Assembly (NCBI GenBank): GCA_963932465.1
Contig: OZ010791.1
Location: 150,891,915-150,955,914 of the forward strand
Direction of reading: 5' to 3'
Source: Maratus speciosus
Lineage: Eukaryota > Arthropoda > Arachnida > Araneae > Salticidae
Length of the DNA: 64,000 bases
Positions 21,001 through 30,427 of the stretch are shown here, piece by piece (the first letter of the stretch is position 1; each line of letters opens with the position of its first letter). The position numbers and the translations under genes are program-made. The notes below the pieces were generated by a model. That model ran no database searches, was not told the DNA's origin, and saw nothing but the letters and a program-made list of their open reading frames with translations.

Positions 21001-23504
21001 CTCGCTTCGGGAAATTCGGTTCAAAACGTCAACTTTGAGAGCATTTTTTGCAATATATTCTGCCTGTATTAAAAAATCGACAAGCACGGCAGATTATATA
21101 GTTTCTGAATAAGAGAATCTGCTAATTTGGTGCGTTTCAGAACAAAAATGAAATTAAAAATGAATCAGAAAATAAGCAGTTTGGATTTGAGTACATCTTT
21201 AAACGTGGGGATTGTCGAAACTGATACTTGTGACCAAATCTTCTTTCTAAAAGTTAATAAGAAAGAATTTATGTGATATATATAATTAAATGCTCGTTGA
21301 GAATAATGTAATTAAAATGTTCTGCTTTTCAATTATATATGATATATTGAGTTACTTCCGATTTATAATAATAAACGATTAAATTACATAATAACCAGTA
21401 TATTATACAATAATATAAATAATTACTTCTCTCTGCAGGGGAGCTCACAGAATCTAACACAGTGTGACAGAGGAGGAGGGGTAGGCTACCACATTGTGAG
21501 GTCACATTTAAAATATGAAACTAATTAGGTAGACATATTTCCAAGCAGTATAAATTCATTCAAAAAAATCTATTTTTATTTAGCTCGTATTAGGTATTTT
21601 CTCCCTTGTCTTTGAACTTCAGTCGCTTGAAGTAAAACTACACAACTTTTATACGTGGGTGGTTCAATAATTATTGCCCCTAATGTATATAAAATATTTG
21701 TACTGCGGTGGTGGATGTGGAATATCGAAACCTAATCTCTTAAATGCCAATATGCTCAATTTCAGAACCGTAGCTGCTATATTAAAATAGTTTTGGAGGG
21801 AGGGGTGACGTTTTAAAGACCTATTTTTGGGGAAGTTTTTAAGAAGGGTGTGAGGGTGAAATGCTGGTTCGGAACTTATGAGGCTACATTTGGACAGTGG
21901 ATGGATGTGGCAACATCACTATGATCCCGAGACTAAACGACAGTAGTTACGTCTCATCCACTGTAGCAAAACCCCCAAAAGCTAAAAATCAGCCATGCAA
22001 GCGATTTGGAATTGAACTGTTTTTTCCATTTTTTTGAACAACCAGTTGCCTATTGAGTTATAAGGAATTTTGATCACGTGACAAACGCTTTTTTCGCCCG
22101 CTTTTGAGTCTGTTTCTTCCTTCGCGCGGAAATTCTGTTCAAAACGCCCACTTTGACATTATTTTCTGAAAGATCTAATGCGTTTCCAAAAAAAAAAAAA
22201 AAAAAAACGGAAAAAACAGCTCCATGACAGTTTCTGAACAACACCACCAGCTAGTTTCATGCATTTTCCAACAAAAATAAATTAAAACTTATGTCAGAAA
22301 GTTGCTCTTTGGATTTGAGAACACCCTTAAGAATGAAGACGTAGGATGATATTTGAAGGGTTGCGTAATTTTCCCTCCATACACAACTCACCCCTCTTGT
22401 GTGGTCACAAATGGGCATATAGCGTAAAACAAGAGATTTCCTGTATAACTACATGTATGAAACTCTTTTATGTAGCAAGACACATCTATGACAGTTCTAT
22501 TAGTGGAATAGTCCAAGGGCTGTTAAACATTTTAGGGAAGGTATTTGAGGCACCCTGAAAATTTGTGCAACACTTCTTTTGTAATGGCTGAATACAAAAT
22601 CGAATGTCTGGCTGAAGGATCGTGGCCCAAAAACTGTGCCAGACACGTGTCAAGTGCCATTTTTTGACTACCCCCAAAAAAAGGTATTTGAGGCACGCTG
22701 AGATTGAGACAGAATAATATTTATACTTAGAAAAAAAATATTTTGAAAACGACAGACACTTTAGTCGGCCCAAAAACTGTGCCAGACACGTGTCAAGTGC
22801 CATTTTTTGACTACCCAAAAAAGGTATTTGAGGCACGCTGAGATTGAGGCAGAATAATATTGCAAGTCAATTTAGTTATTAGAGTCAAGTGCTAAATGGC
22901 ACTTGACACGTGTCTGGCACAGTTTTTGGGCCGCGATACTTCAGCCAGACATTCGATTTTGTATTCAGGCATTACAAAAGAAGTGTTGCACAAATTTTCA
23001 GGGTGCCTCAAATACCTACTCAAAAATGTTCAACAGCTCTCCTACTAGAATAAAACGCAAAATGAAATTTTGCGAGGTGTGTCACTTTTCTTGCTGGTGA
23101 GCGATATGACTTTTGATCAATGATGTGTTGAAATATAGTTGATAAAATTATGTTCTATTTTTGTATAGCTGTTAAATATAACTTAATTAATATTTGTATT
23201 TTTTCTTTTCTTTTATAGACAATGTAATTATCTCCGACTACGCGATGTTCTTCGCAAACTCAACACGACCAAGGAGGATTTCCTCCAGACGTATGGTTAC
23301 ATTGAAGTGTTGACCCTCCCAAGCCATGAATTCGAAGCCAGTGCCATGTGTAGTCCTCTCCTAACAGGAACAAAACTAGAAGCTTCAGGAGTTTCCCGGC
23401 CGTGTACAGAAAGAATCATGGACAATGGAAGTTTTACAGATTTGGTCAGACTGGATAATAGTATCCGACAAGTGCTGGGCATTGAGACCATTTCGGTGCG
23501 GTAG
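8979..23504 (+). CDS. BCOR: BCOR/BCORL1-like Polycomb PRC1.1 corepressor, 3' part (nine exons)
   Basis: Coding segments 8979-9065, 9161-9266, 10665-11092, 13528-13629, 16364-16530, 17313-17458, 18463-18543, 18664-18814 and 23219-23504 keep one frame across eight GT-AG introns and end at TAG, giving 517 C-terminal residues. Order: Pro-rich stretch, Lys/Arg-rich linker (about 85-207), three ankyrin repeats (about 222-330), then a PUFD-like region (about 395-517). Phrases such as [25 protein letters not shown] and GYDV match vertebrate BCOR very closely. In that family PUFD binds PCGF1 and tethers KDM2B-PRC1.1, which ubiquitinates H2A in the nucleus; ankyrin and PUFD assignments here are by recognition, not search. 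The N-terminal exons, including any BCL6-binding part, were not found. BCOR and BCORL1 cannot be separated from this fragment. Confidence 0.9.
9161..9266 (+). CDS. BCOR-like coding exon b (phase 0-1)
   Basis: Acceptor TTATCCACAG, donor GTAAGG. Separated from exon a by a 95-bp intron. Encodes a hydrophilic, Pro/Val-containing segment ending PPKSPVTG. No recognised domain; supported by splice sites and phase continuity. Confidence 0.75.
9267..9580. other. BCOR-like intron 2, 5' part
   Basis: AT-rich intronic DNA between the donor at 9267 and the hAT-like insertion starting at 9589. Nothing else recognised. Confidence 0.6.
9589..10369. mobile_element. Non-autonomous hAT-like element carrying a 33-bp minisatellite
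   Basis: Ends are imperfect inverted repeats: left TAGGGGAGATTCTG, and right CAGAATCACCCCTG, which reverse-complements to CAGGGGTGATTCTG. An exact 8-bp duplication, CCATACAA, flanks it at 9581-9588 and 10370-10377. Both are hAT hallmarks. It sits in intron 2 of the BCOR-like gene. The interior is mostly a tandem array, so it encodes no transposase. Confidence 0.85.
9690..10265. repeat. 33-bp minisatellite inside the hAT-like element
   Basis: Units of the type AAGATCACGAATAAACCCC plus GCAAATTGCGCCA. GATCACG recurs at 9858, 9891, 9924, 9957 and 9990, an exact 33-bp period. Flanking units are more diverged (GATCGCGAAAAA variants). Because 33 is a multiple of three and the unit has no stop, an open frame runs through it, with an 11-residue period ([11 protein letters not shown]). 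I regard that frame as a by-product. Confidence 0.9.
10665..11092 (+). CDS. BCOR-like coding exon c, basic linker (phase 1-0)
   Basis: Acceptor CTATCTTTACAG. Encodes about 142 residues: a Pro-rich start ([10 protein letters not shown]), then many Arg/Lys residues ([23 protein letters not shown]), typical of the region before the BCOR ankyrin repeats and possibly nuclear-localising. The donor is weak (AAG|GTTCGC). It is the only GT I found that keeps frame into the next exon, although an unseen small exon in the 2.4-kb intron is possible. Confidence 0.8.
11093..13527. other. BCOR-like intron 3
   Basis: 2.4-kb AT-rich intron with long pyrimidine and poly(T) tracts (about 12329-12378, 12500-12514 and 12675-12699). 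No mobile element termini recognised. Confidence 0.6.
13528..13629 (+). CDS. BCOR-like coding exon d, start of ankyrin repeat 1 (phase 0-0)
   Basis: Acceptor CTAATTACAG, donor GTAAGT. Encodes 34 residues ending [14 protein letters not shown], the first helix of ankyrin repeat 1 (motif TLHRAAR.GY, as in vertebrate BCOR). Confidence 0.92.
13857..14139. mobile_element. Foldback MITE with ~70-bp inverted arms
   Basis: The left arm 13857-13925 (TTAATGTAGATCTAG, GCATTCGCCCGGAGTCC, CATCTTGTTTCTTTGTTG) is repeated inverted at 14069-14139. The centre holds a short direct duplication of ACCACTTTATGCTTAATTT. Lies in BCOR-like intron 4. Family unknown. Confidence 0.75.
14416..14730. mobile_element. Dispersed repeat Z, copy 1
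   Basis: Closely similar, in inverted orientation, to 45770-46075. Shared phrases include CTAACTGTTA.CAGTGTCGGC, CTTCAAGTAGAGTCGAGCTCC and TGAATAAACCGCAGA. Inside intron 4 of the BCOR-like gene. Full limits and class unknown; the following sequence to about 15240 may belong to it but does not clearly match the other copy. Confidence 0.65.
15250..16363. other. 3' part of BCOR-like intron 4, with a C/CpG-rich block
   Basis: About 15440-16060 is GC-richer and pyrimidine-rich, with a (GT)n-G9 tract near 15650-15675. It could be an internal promoter or enhancer; no exon is recognised. Frames 15651-15872 and 15655-15846 are low-complexity. Confidence 0.3.
16364..16530 (+). CDS. BCOR-like coding exon e, ankyrin repeats 1-2 (phase 0-2)
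   Basis: Acceptor TTTATTTCCAG, donor GTAAAT. Completes repeat 1 ([18 protein letters not shown]) and encodes repeat 2 ([27 protein letters not shown]). This is the core of the diagnostic match to BCOR. Confidence 0.95.
17313..17458 (+). CDS. BCOR-like coding exon f, ankyrin repeat 3 (phase 2-1)
   Basis: Acceptor TTTCGTTAAAG, donor GTAACC. Encodes [20 protein letters not shown] and [11 protein letters not shown], almost the same as the third vertebrate BCOR repeat, then the start of a capping helix ([16 protein letters not shown]). Confidence 0.95.
17752..18181 (+). mobile_element. TTAA MITE family, subfamily X, near-complete copy
   Basis: Starts TTAA-GGGTGTTTTCAAATCC (TTAA 17748-17751) and ends AGAACAGCC-TTAT. 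Contains the family blocks ATGCATGAAACTAGCTGG, TTGTTGTTCAGAAACTATG, GTCAAAGTGG and CACGTGATCAAAA. 430 bp, non-coding, in BCOR-like intron 6. This is a useful reference copy for the family. Confidence 0.8.
18463..18543 (+). CDS. BCOR-like coding exon g (phase 1-1)
   Basis: Acceptor CTTTGTTGCAG, donor GTAAGT. Encodes a linker between ankyrin and PUFD parts ([24 protein letters not shown]), aligning by position to the vertebrate BCOR segment with a W..YGS motif. Confidence 0.9.
   Translation, partial: DFLLTLVAKSTADRICRGDFGAQPNA
18664..18814 (+). CDS. BCOR-like coding exon h, start of PUFD-like domain (phase 1-2)
   Basis: Acceptor CTCTTTCACAG, donor GTAAGT, after a 120-bp intron. Encodes [17 protein letters not shown], an acidic stretch ([15 protein letters not shown]) and [11 protein letters not shown], matching in order the GYDV, acidic and FEFSETPLLP parts of vertebrate BCOR that open the PCGF1-binding domain. 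Confidence 0.92.
18972..19756 (+). mobile_element. TTAA MITE family, subfamily Y, split by a hAT-like insertion
   Basis: Y sequence 18972-19308 continues at 19678 with TTTTAAAAATGAGTCTGAAA and ends GAATACCGTCTTAA. The break is caused by the element at 19309-19677, so the Y copy is older. In BCOR-like intron 8. Confidence 0.75.
19309..19677. mobile_element. hAT-like non-autonomous element nested in a Y MITE
   Basis: Left end CAGGGTTCCCAGC; right end GCTGGGAGCCTTG, which reverse-complements to CAAGGCTCCCAGC. The interior repeats GGGAAAGTCA.GGAATTT and holds about two units like the 33-bp minisatellite (GATCACAGAAAAAAATCGC, GCAAATTTCG). The 8-bp duplication is not clear because the flanks are T-rich. 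Confidence 0.65.
20476..20653. mobile_element. 178-bp hAT-type MITE
   Basis: Inverted ends CAGGGCTGCGGAGTCGG and CCGACTCCGCAGCCCTG, perfect over 17 bp. The interior is built of repeated GACTCCGACTC motifs. The 8-bp flanks ACCTTGCA and ACCGTGTA agree at 6 of 8 positions, fitting an aged hAT duplication. MITEs with this kind of end are widespread in animals. Confidence 0.88.
20789..21210 (-). mobile_element. TTAA MITE family, subfamily Y copy
   Basis: Reverse orientation: begins TTAAGGCGGTATTAAAAA and ends near TTTGAGTACATCTTTAA. Carries the complements of the Y blocks, including AACGTCAACTTTGA and CATTTATTGCTCAATTAATT. Confidence 0.75.
21211..21990. other. AT-rich part of BCOR-like intron 8
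   Basis: Intronic DNA between two MITEs. No recognised termini or coding exons. Confidence 0.5.
21994..22330 (-). mobile_element. TTAA MITE family, subfamily X, truncated copy
   Basis: Reverse orientation, ending GAGAACACCCTTAA. It lacks the first ~100 bp of the family (the AACAGCTCTGCTC end). Includes ATCACGTGACAAACGC and AACACCACCAGCTAGTTTCA. Confidence 0.75.
22516..23040. mobile_element. Foldback element with ~145-bp inverted arms
   Basis: The left arm 22516-22661 and right arm 22894-23040 are near-identical inverted copies (GGTATTTGAGGCACCCTGAA and TGCCAGACACGTGTCAAGTG are legible in both). Between them a ~95-bp block is duplicated in direct orientation (22625-22720 and 22768-22860). 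Located near the 3' end of BCOR-like intron 8, about 180 bp from the last acceptor. Confidence 0.85.
23219..23504 (+). CDS. BCOR-like terminal coding exon, PUFD-like domain (phase 2, stop TAG)
   Basis: Acceptor TTCTTTTATAG. Encodes 94 residues from [14 protein letters not shown] to [10 protein letters not shown], with TAG at 23502-23504. LRDVLRKL, the Y.EV.T....EF core and a late LV.L.N.I...LG helix align with the PUFD domain of vertebrate BCOR. It ends soon after that helix, shorter than the vertebrate tail. Confidence 0.93.
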
Positions 23505-24370
23505 CGAGTCTTTTTGACACGTCTACAAGCATTTAATTGTGATAGAAACTTTGCAAAGAAGAAGGTTTAATGTGAACTTCTGACTAATTGTGATTTGCTT
23601 TAAGTGTTGGAACTCCCTGTTTTCTGACCGGCCTTCTGTGAATTTCCTGTTTGGGGTTTCACATGTATTTACTGTTGGACCAAGACATAGATGTTTAATT
23701 GTTGACCAAACTATGAAACAAAAAGGCAACAGTAAAGGCCTCTTAGAGGAAAATTAAATTGCTCAAGATAATAAATCTTAAATGAATTTTATTCAAACTA
23801 ATATTGTTAAAAATAGTTCTCTTCGTGAAATTTTTTAGGTTCTGAATTTCCTAACTTAATTATTCAGATTACCAAATTTTTGCATTTTCTGGAAATTTAA
23901 TTTTCCCCTCCGGGTGCAATATACGATGAGGCTATACTGTTGGTATTCATGCTATCTTTCTTTTGAGCTTATTTTATTCTGTGAATAAATTGTTACTCGC
24001 ACTTTTAGAGATTATATTTATTTCAAAACCGTTTCAAAATATTGTTTTTATCATTTCTTTCAATATGACATTGAAGGGTTGTTGTATAGATTGTGTATAT
24101 TTTTGAGTATTTGATCCCTAATACGTTAGTAGTAAAATATAGCATTTATGACTAATTTTCTGCTCTTCTAAGGCTTTTGCAGACGTATAGAACAGAGTTT
24201 TAGATTTCGAATTAACTATGTACTTCTTTTTAAGTAAGCCTTTCTTTATTTTTTTTCTCTAAAAAAATTTTTAAATAATTTCTTAGGCAAGATTCTATTA
24301 CTTTACATTTTTGTTCAGAAAAAAAGGATTTTATGTCATGCTGTGAATTTCAATAAATATCAAAATTTTT
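23505..24370 (+). other. Probable 3' UTR of the BCOR-like gene
   Basis: AT-rich sequence after the stop with AATAAA hexamers at 23770-23775, near 23982, and near 24352. Which is used cannot be read from sequence. Confidence 0.5.
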
Positions 24371-24980
24371 AATGTGTAAAGAATTTTAAATAATCAAAAT
24401 TAGAATTTTTTTTTTTTAAATTTATCATGACCAAAAATTTTAGTAATTTTTTGGTGGGTATAAATTTTGTATTAACCCTTTCAAGGGTGGTGGTTGCAAA
24501 TGCGATTGCTTAATTTTTAATTCCAAACTGCCAAGTGGCATCCAAATTATTTTAATAAAATTTGTTTTCATATAATGTACTTGTAGAAAACAAATATTTA
24601 TTTTCTAATAAATTCGTACTGCAAACTCAAAACGCCTTAAAAGTGTCATGTGACATCAGTAGAAATTAGTTTACAAATTTTTTATCTGAAAATCCTTCAT
24701 ACAATTACTATATGAAGTGATCAAAATTTTTATTGTGACAGTGAGAACTATCCAGATTTTCGCCAGCAGTTATTTAGACTATTTACTAATTCTTATTAAA
24801 ATATTACTTTGATTTTTATATAAAAAATGTTCATGTTTATAGACCAAGTGATAAATTTAATATATTATTTCCAATCAACCCATGTCTCATGACTAATAAA
24901 AATTTATTTTATATTAAACTTTAAAGCCTCAATTTCTAATCTTTTTTTTTTTTTTTTTTTTTTTCCCCACAAATGCTTTT

Positions 24981-25395
24981 AAAAGGCTGTTCTCAAATTC
25001 AAACTGGCTACTTTCTGACACATTTTTAAATTCATTTTTCTTCGAAAACTTACCAAATTGGCAGGTGCTCTTATTAAAAAATGACGTAACCGAACTGCTT
25101 TTTTTTTTTTTTACCCGGTAAATGCAAGAGTTTTTTCAAAAAAATGCTGTCAAAGGTGACGTTTTGAAGTAAATTTCCAGATGCAACTGCGCAGGAAAAG
25201 AAAAAAACTTCCGCCCAGAAACAGCAATCTCGTGTAATTCAAAATGTAATTTATTTAACAGAAAATGAAAAATAATGTTTGATTACAAATTATTTCAATA
25301 ATATGCACCTGCAACTATTATTTGTGTTTTTATGTTTAAAAATGAGTCGGAAAGTTTCGCATCAGAAAAAATATTTTTTTGAGAAATGCCTTAAA
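24981..25395 (+). mobile_element. TTAA MITE family, subfamily Y, diverged copy
   Basis: Begins AAAGGCTGTTCTCAAATTC and ends GAGAAATGCCTTAAA. Carries ATTTCTGACACATTTTTAAA-like and TGTCAAAGGTGACG blocks with more changes than other copies, so it is older. It is preceded by poly(T). Confidence 0.65.
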
Positions 25396-26160
25396 AAAAA
25401 CTTATCTTCCCAATTGTATTACTGTCTGCCAATGCCTTATCATTCTTGTCACTTACAATACCTGAAAATCAAATATGTGACATATATTTATCTTAAAAGG
25501 GAGTTTTATCGACACTTTTACTTGTACAGAATGTACATAGGTAAAGCTAATCTATTAAACTATTTGTGCATAGAAAGATATAAAGACGATAATGCCTGCC
25601 GATTATAGATGTACAGAGATTTATGTAAAGGAATGAAGACGAAGGTAGAGCGGTTATATGCTCAGAGTCATTTGTTGACTGCCTCGTTGTTGTAATTAAT
25701 GTAATTTATGTGTTTGATTGTCTTTTATTAAAAAAGTATACAACAGATTTTTCATGTCTTTATTTTCTTTATTCACATTATAAACCAATGATTCAAGCGT
25801 CTTTAGACATTAAGGCACATTAAAACAAGATGGAAACAATACGTAAAAAAAGAGGGGCTTTGATTCTTTTTTTTTTTTTTTTTTTTTTTTGCAGCCATGT
25901 TACTAATTTTTAATGAATTACTTGCATGTACAATGAATTTAATGTAGCCGTAGCAGATTTTCTTTTTTAAAATATAAGAGCCTAATATTGCACTTTTTGG
26001 AAATGCTTTCAATTATACCTATATTGACAAGCATTAGAAATACTTGTAATAAAATACCACTATTACAGAAAAATCGGTTTTATATTTGGAAGTATTTGCA
26101 ATGAGGTGCCACTGTTACAGAAATGTTGGTTATGAAATGGCAAAATATTTCCTGCCATTG
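25396..26160. other. AT-rich non-coding DNA
   Basis: Contains poly(T) at 25867-25890. A 109-aa open frame (25279-25608) crosses the MITE boundary and has no recognisable similarity. Nothing else seen. Confidence 0.35.
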
Positions 26161-26174
26161 CTGCAAAATATAGA

Positions 26175-26868
26175 CCAATGGCGGATCCAAGAGGGAAGTC
26201 ACGGGGGTCATGGACCCCCCCCCCCCCCCTCTTGAACGAAAAAAAATTCTAAAGGAATTTTAAAAATGAAATACTATATATTAAATTCTTTCAAAGTTTC
26301 CTCTTGCTCAACAATGAGAATCTTTCTGATTCTTTTAGCCTCTACTGAAATCCAAAGTAGGTAATTTCTGACACATCCATGAAGTCATTTTTAATCTCAA
26401 ATGCAAGACATTTGCAAGTGCACTTATTCAGAACAAATGTGATTGATTAGCGTTTTCCAATTTTCGATAAAGGCAAAGAATCTTTCGGGAAATCACCTTA
26501 AACTGAATTTGAAACCGGGACAGCCAATTGCTCCCTCATGACGGCCTTTTTGGGACTGTCAAGTCCTAGAAATTTTCTTAAAATGCTCAATTTCTTGAAT
26601 GATTCTTTAAAATTAAGAAAATGGGAAATTCTTCAATTTCTTGGTATCTGAATAAAATGTGCAAATTTTATATTTTTACTAATATTAATGCAATTTTTTT
26701 ATATGTACGAATGAAAATAACTTCCCAAAAGCATCTGAAAAGTAGTCATTTTGGATATGTTGACAGCCTTCAATATAAGAAATTGTTTATTAAGAGATGT
26801 GATCCCCCCCCCCCCTTGATAAAAAAGAGCATTGACCCTCTCTAAATGAAGGGCTGGATCCGCCCTTG
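26175..26868. mobile_element. hAT-like element with 8-bp target duplication
   Basis: Ends CAATGGCGGATCC and GGATCCGCCCTTG are inverted. Flanks ATATAGAC (26167-26174) and ATGTAGAC (26869-26876) match at 7 of 8 positions. C-rich runs sit just inside each end. The interior (about 26338-26560) holds an old Y-type MITE fragment. 694 bp, no transposase. Confidence 0.85.
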
Positions 26869-27105
26869 ATGTAGACACCCCAATGTTAGGGCATGCCAAT
26901 ATTGTACATTTCCTTGCTATATAAACAATATTGGCCGAATGATATTTTGCCACTAAAAAGCCGCTAGGGGAGGGGGGGGGATATCCATTTGAGACTGAAT
27001 TTTCAGCTACTTTCATGAAGAAAATTAGTCATACATTTAGTTAACTAACTCATAACATCGTATACATTAACTTTTTTCATGATGAGCGTCTTCCCTTTTT
27101 TCGTA

Positions 27106-27321
27106 CAATAAAACCTCTCAATGATGTCCGTATTAAGGTTTTGCAGTAAAATTTCCATAATATAGACACTTCCAAATAGAGGACACCACTGTTTAGGAAA
27201 CACATTTTTTATTCACAACATGCAATTTTTTTATGTACTTTTATCTCAGAAAAGCATGCTCCTCCGAGGTGGTGGACAAATTCCACGGTCCAAAGGTGCC
27301 CGCTATTGAGAGATTTTATTG
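27106..27321. mobile_element. pogo/Tc1-mariner-type MITE
   Basis: Inverted ends CAATAAAACCTCTCAAT and ATTGAGAGATTTTATTG, with TA on both sides (27104-27105 and 27322-27323). 216 bp, non-coding. Confidence 0.75.
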
Positions 27322-27486
27322 TACTACTATTTCCGAATAGTTATATTAACATTCCTTATTTAATCTCAGAAGTCCTTCAATTAGGCATGCCGAAGATAAC
27401 TATTCGAAAATAGTGGTGTTAAAAAATAAAGATAGCAAACGCCCTCTGCAAGTCATGCACATAATTTAAATATATATATATAAATA

Positions 27487-27957
27487 CAGTAAAACCTCTC
27501 TAAAGCGACCACGTTCCGTTTCAATAAAAAATGGTCGCTCCGAGAGGTGGTCTCATAATGGAGGTCATGTTAAAATCTAGACTTCAATTGTTCAAAAAAG
27601 GTAACAATTAATGTAACTAAAATTTATTTTTCACATTAGGAAAAAATATGAAAATTTAAGTATCAAAACAAAAGTACTGTAGAGTTTAAAAAATGAATAC
27701 ATTGATGTTTGCTTTGATTTTACGGTTTTATCTGTTATAACTGTTATTTCCAAGTCCTTTGGAAGTTAAGTAAATAAATTCAATATTTTTTGGACGGAAA
27801 CAAATAATGACGATTTCGTTATTTTATCTATTTCTTTGAGAGTTTCCTGACAGAATAGGCAGGAGAGTTTATTGACTGTCATTCTTAATTTGTCATCAGA
27901 GTTAAATTCATTGCCTAAAAAGGCACAAAGGGGTTTAAACACTTAAAAATTATCGGA

Positions 27958-27993
<36 letters not shown>

Positions 27994-28238
27994 TAGTTTA
28001 GAAGCTTGATGAATAATGCGCTCTCCGGAATTATTTTTCTAATGCAATCTTCTTCAAGTGACCAGGAAAAAACGGAATTTGTTTCATTTTCTTCAAAGAA
28101 ATTAGTCGCTCACTGAGGGAGTTCAACTAGAGATGGTCTCTGAATGGAGGTAAAATTAGTATTGACCCTATGGGAATAAATTTCGTTCCATGAAAAAATG
28201 GTCGTTCAGGGAGGTGGTCGCAAATGGAGGTTTTACTG
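27487..28238. mobile_element. pogo/Tc1-mariner-type non-autonomous element
   Basis: Ends CAGTAAAACCTCTCTAAAG and GGAGGTTTTACTG, with TA target duplications (27485-27486 and 28239-28240). Subterminal ATGGTCGCTCCGAGAGGTGG is repeated inverted near the right end (GGTCGTTCAGGGAGGTGG). A poly(A) run of about 30 lies at 27961-27991. No transposase frame. Confidence 0.8.
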
Positions 28239-28242
28239 TATA

Positions 28243-29085
28243 CAGGGTGTATAAAAATTAGTTGGGCAAAAAGAATGATTTATTGAATGGTGTTGACAGG
28301 AAAAAAATTAAAGTACATATTCTTGTAAGAAAGAAAAATAGTTCAAGTTTAGGGCGATTCCGTGCAGAGTGTCACACACGTAACGCAGGCTTTAATTTGC
28401 ATTTATTCAATTATTTATTATATTTTAATGTTAATTCTGATTTTAAGTGGTATGGTAAATAAGTTATTACCATATTTTTAAATTTAAATGTGTGGCAATA
28501 AAACTCACAGAAGTATATCATTTAATTTCATTACTCAAGTGTTTTTTCCGAAGTAGGAAAAAAGCATCTTGCGATAGGGTTGGCCATTGAATAACACATC
28601 GGCACGCTAAGCGTTAGCGTCGGTTATGACACCTAATGCCATCTATGAATAAACTTGGCAATATTATTACTAGTTAATTTCAATATTTCGGAAGTTCTTA
28701 AGGAAGTTAAAGTACATATTCTTGTAAGAAAGAAAAATAGTTTGTTCTTAACAGCTCTTCTCAACAAGCGCAAAATGTTTTGACACATTTACAAATTCAT
28801 TTTTTAACGGAAAGGTAGAAACTTGGAAAGCCTGGCCATGGAAGCGATTTGGAATTGAACTGTTTTTCCATTTTTTGATCAATCAATTACTTATTGACAC
28901 TATTTTCTGAAAGATCTATTGCGTTTGCAAAAAAAAAAGCTCAATTACATAGTTTCTGAACTACAGCACCAGCTAGTTTCATGCATTTCCGAACAAAAAT
29001 AAATTAAAACTTTTTTCAAAAAGTTGCCCTTTTGGATTTGAGAACAGACTTAACTTACGAAATTGCACAACTTGTAGACACCCTG
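28243..29085. mobile_element. mariner-like TIR element, disrupted by an X MITE
   Basis: Ends CAGGGTGTATAAA and TGTAGACACCCTG are inverted, with TA at 28241-28242 and 29086-29087. It directly abuts the previous element (TA-TA junction). An X MITE copy occupies 28741-29052. AAGTACATATTCTTGTAAGA occurs at both about 28310 and 28711, so part was duplicated. The 66-aa frame at 28262-28462 is unrecognised. Confidence 0.6.
28741..29052 (-). mobile_element. TTAA MITE family, subfamily X, internally deleted
   Basis: Reverse orientation, from TTCTTAACAGCTCTTCTC to TTTGAGAACAGACTTAA. The CACGTGATC segment is missing compared with full copies. Confidence 0.7.
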
Positions 29086-29119
29086 TATTGCAAAATGTAC
29101 TTTTTGAAGATGTCGCAAT

Positions 29120-29157
<38 letters not shown>

Positions 29158-29378
29158 GCTGCAATAAAATTAAACCCAAGCCTCCATCCATAACACTATA
29201 AGGTTTTCTGGTAATTCTTTTTTCCTATTAACTCCCAGTGACTGTTTAGAATATTGCAAGTCTACCTCCCCTATTAACTAATATTTCCACCATACAGTTA
29301 ACCTTCCTACTCTGTTGAAAATTTACCCAACCTTGATAGAAACATTTCACACCAGAATTTTTATTTAAAACTATTTAA

Positions 29379-29815
29379 GGGTGTATTCCAATCCAAACTG
29401 CTTATTTTCTGATTCATTTTTAAATTCATTTTTGCTCTCAAACGCATCAAACTAGGGAATTCTCTTATTTAGAAACTACATAATGTACCGTGCTTCTCGA
29501 TTTTCTGATAAATGCAAAAAATATTGTAAAAAGTGCTGTCAAAGTTGGCGTTTTGAACCGAATTTTCCGAAGCAGGAGATCTGGGAATGAAAAAAATCGT
29601 CATAATGATAAAATAATAGTTTAAAACTCAAATTCTAATTAATTGAGCGAAAAATGAAATCACACGGCCTCTTATACATCTCTTAAAAAATCACCTCAGC
29701 AAATTTTATGTTTTTACTTTTAAAAATCAGTCTGAAAATGTCTCAGAAAACTTCGAGCTGTTGAGGGTGGAAAAATATTTTTTTTAATAGACCTTTCTTA
29801 ACCCATCTATTTAAG
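29379..29815 (+). mobile_element. TTAA MITE family, subfamily Y copy
   Basis: Starts TTTAAGGGTGTATTCCAATCC and runs through the Y blocks to TGTTGAGGGTGGAAAAATAT, with an eroded end near 29800. Confidence 0.75.
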
Positions 29816-29816
29816 G

Positions 29817-30427
29817 CGGTATTAAAAATAAATATTTCCCCACGCTCAACAACTCAAAAATTTCGGACAATGTTTTCAGACTCGGTTTTAAAAGCAAAAA
29901 CATGAAATTTGCTGACGTGATTTTTGAGGAGACTGATTTGCTCAAATAATGAAAATACTTTTAAAAGGTAATTATAATAATATTTTAGAGTTTGTAAACT
30001 TTATAGCAGGAATCATTTGTAATAAAAGGAAGATTTTTAAAAAATAAAAATACATTTATTCCCCCCCGTTCAACAGCTCGGAATTTTCTGATACATTTTC
30101 AGACTCATTTTTAAAAGTAAAAACATGAAATTTGCTGACTTGATTTTTGAAGAGATTTATAAGCGGTCGTGTGTTTTCATTTCTCACTCAATTAACTAGA
30201 ACTTGATTTATAAACAATTATTTTCTCAGTATAACCATTTTTTTCGTTTCCAGCTCTCTCGCTTCTGGGAATTTGGTTCAAACAGCATTTTTTGTAATAT
30301 ATCCTGCCTTTATGAAAAAATCGACAAACACGGCACACTATATAGTTTCTGAATAAGATAATCTGTCAATTTGATGCGTTTCTGAACAAAAATGGGTAAA
30401 AATATAAGGATTCGAGTACACCCTTAA
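29817..30427 (-). mobile_element. Two overlapping Y-type MITE copies in reverse orientation
   Basis: A short copy (29817-29935) begins TTTAAGGCGGTATTAAAAA and stops after TGACGTGATTTTTGA. A longer one (about 30055-30427) begins at CAACAGCTCGGAATTTTCTG and ends GAGTACACCCTTAA. About 110 bp of unrelated AT-rich sequence lies between. Confidence 0.65.

Noticed and set aside
24474..24760. Another piggyBac-type MITE starting TTAACCCTTTCAAGGG
   Set aside because: Only one possible end seen; no matching inverted terminus with TTAA found.
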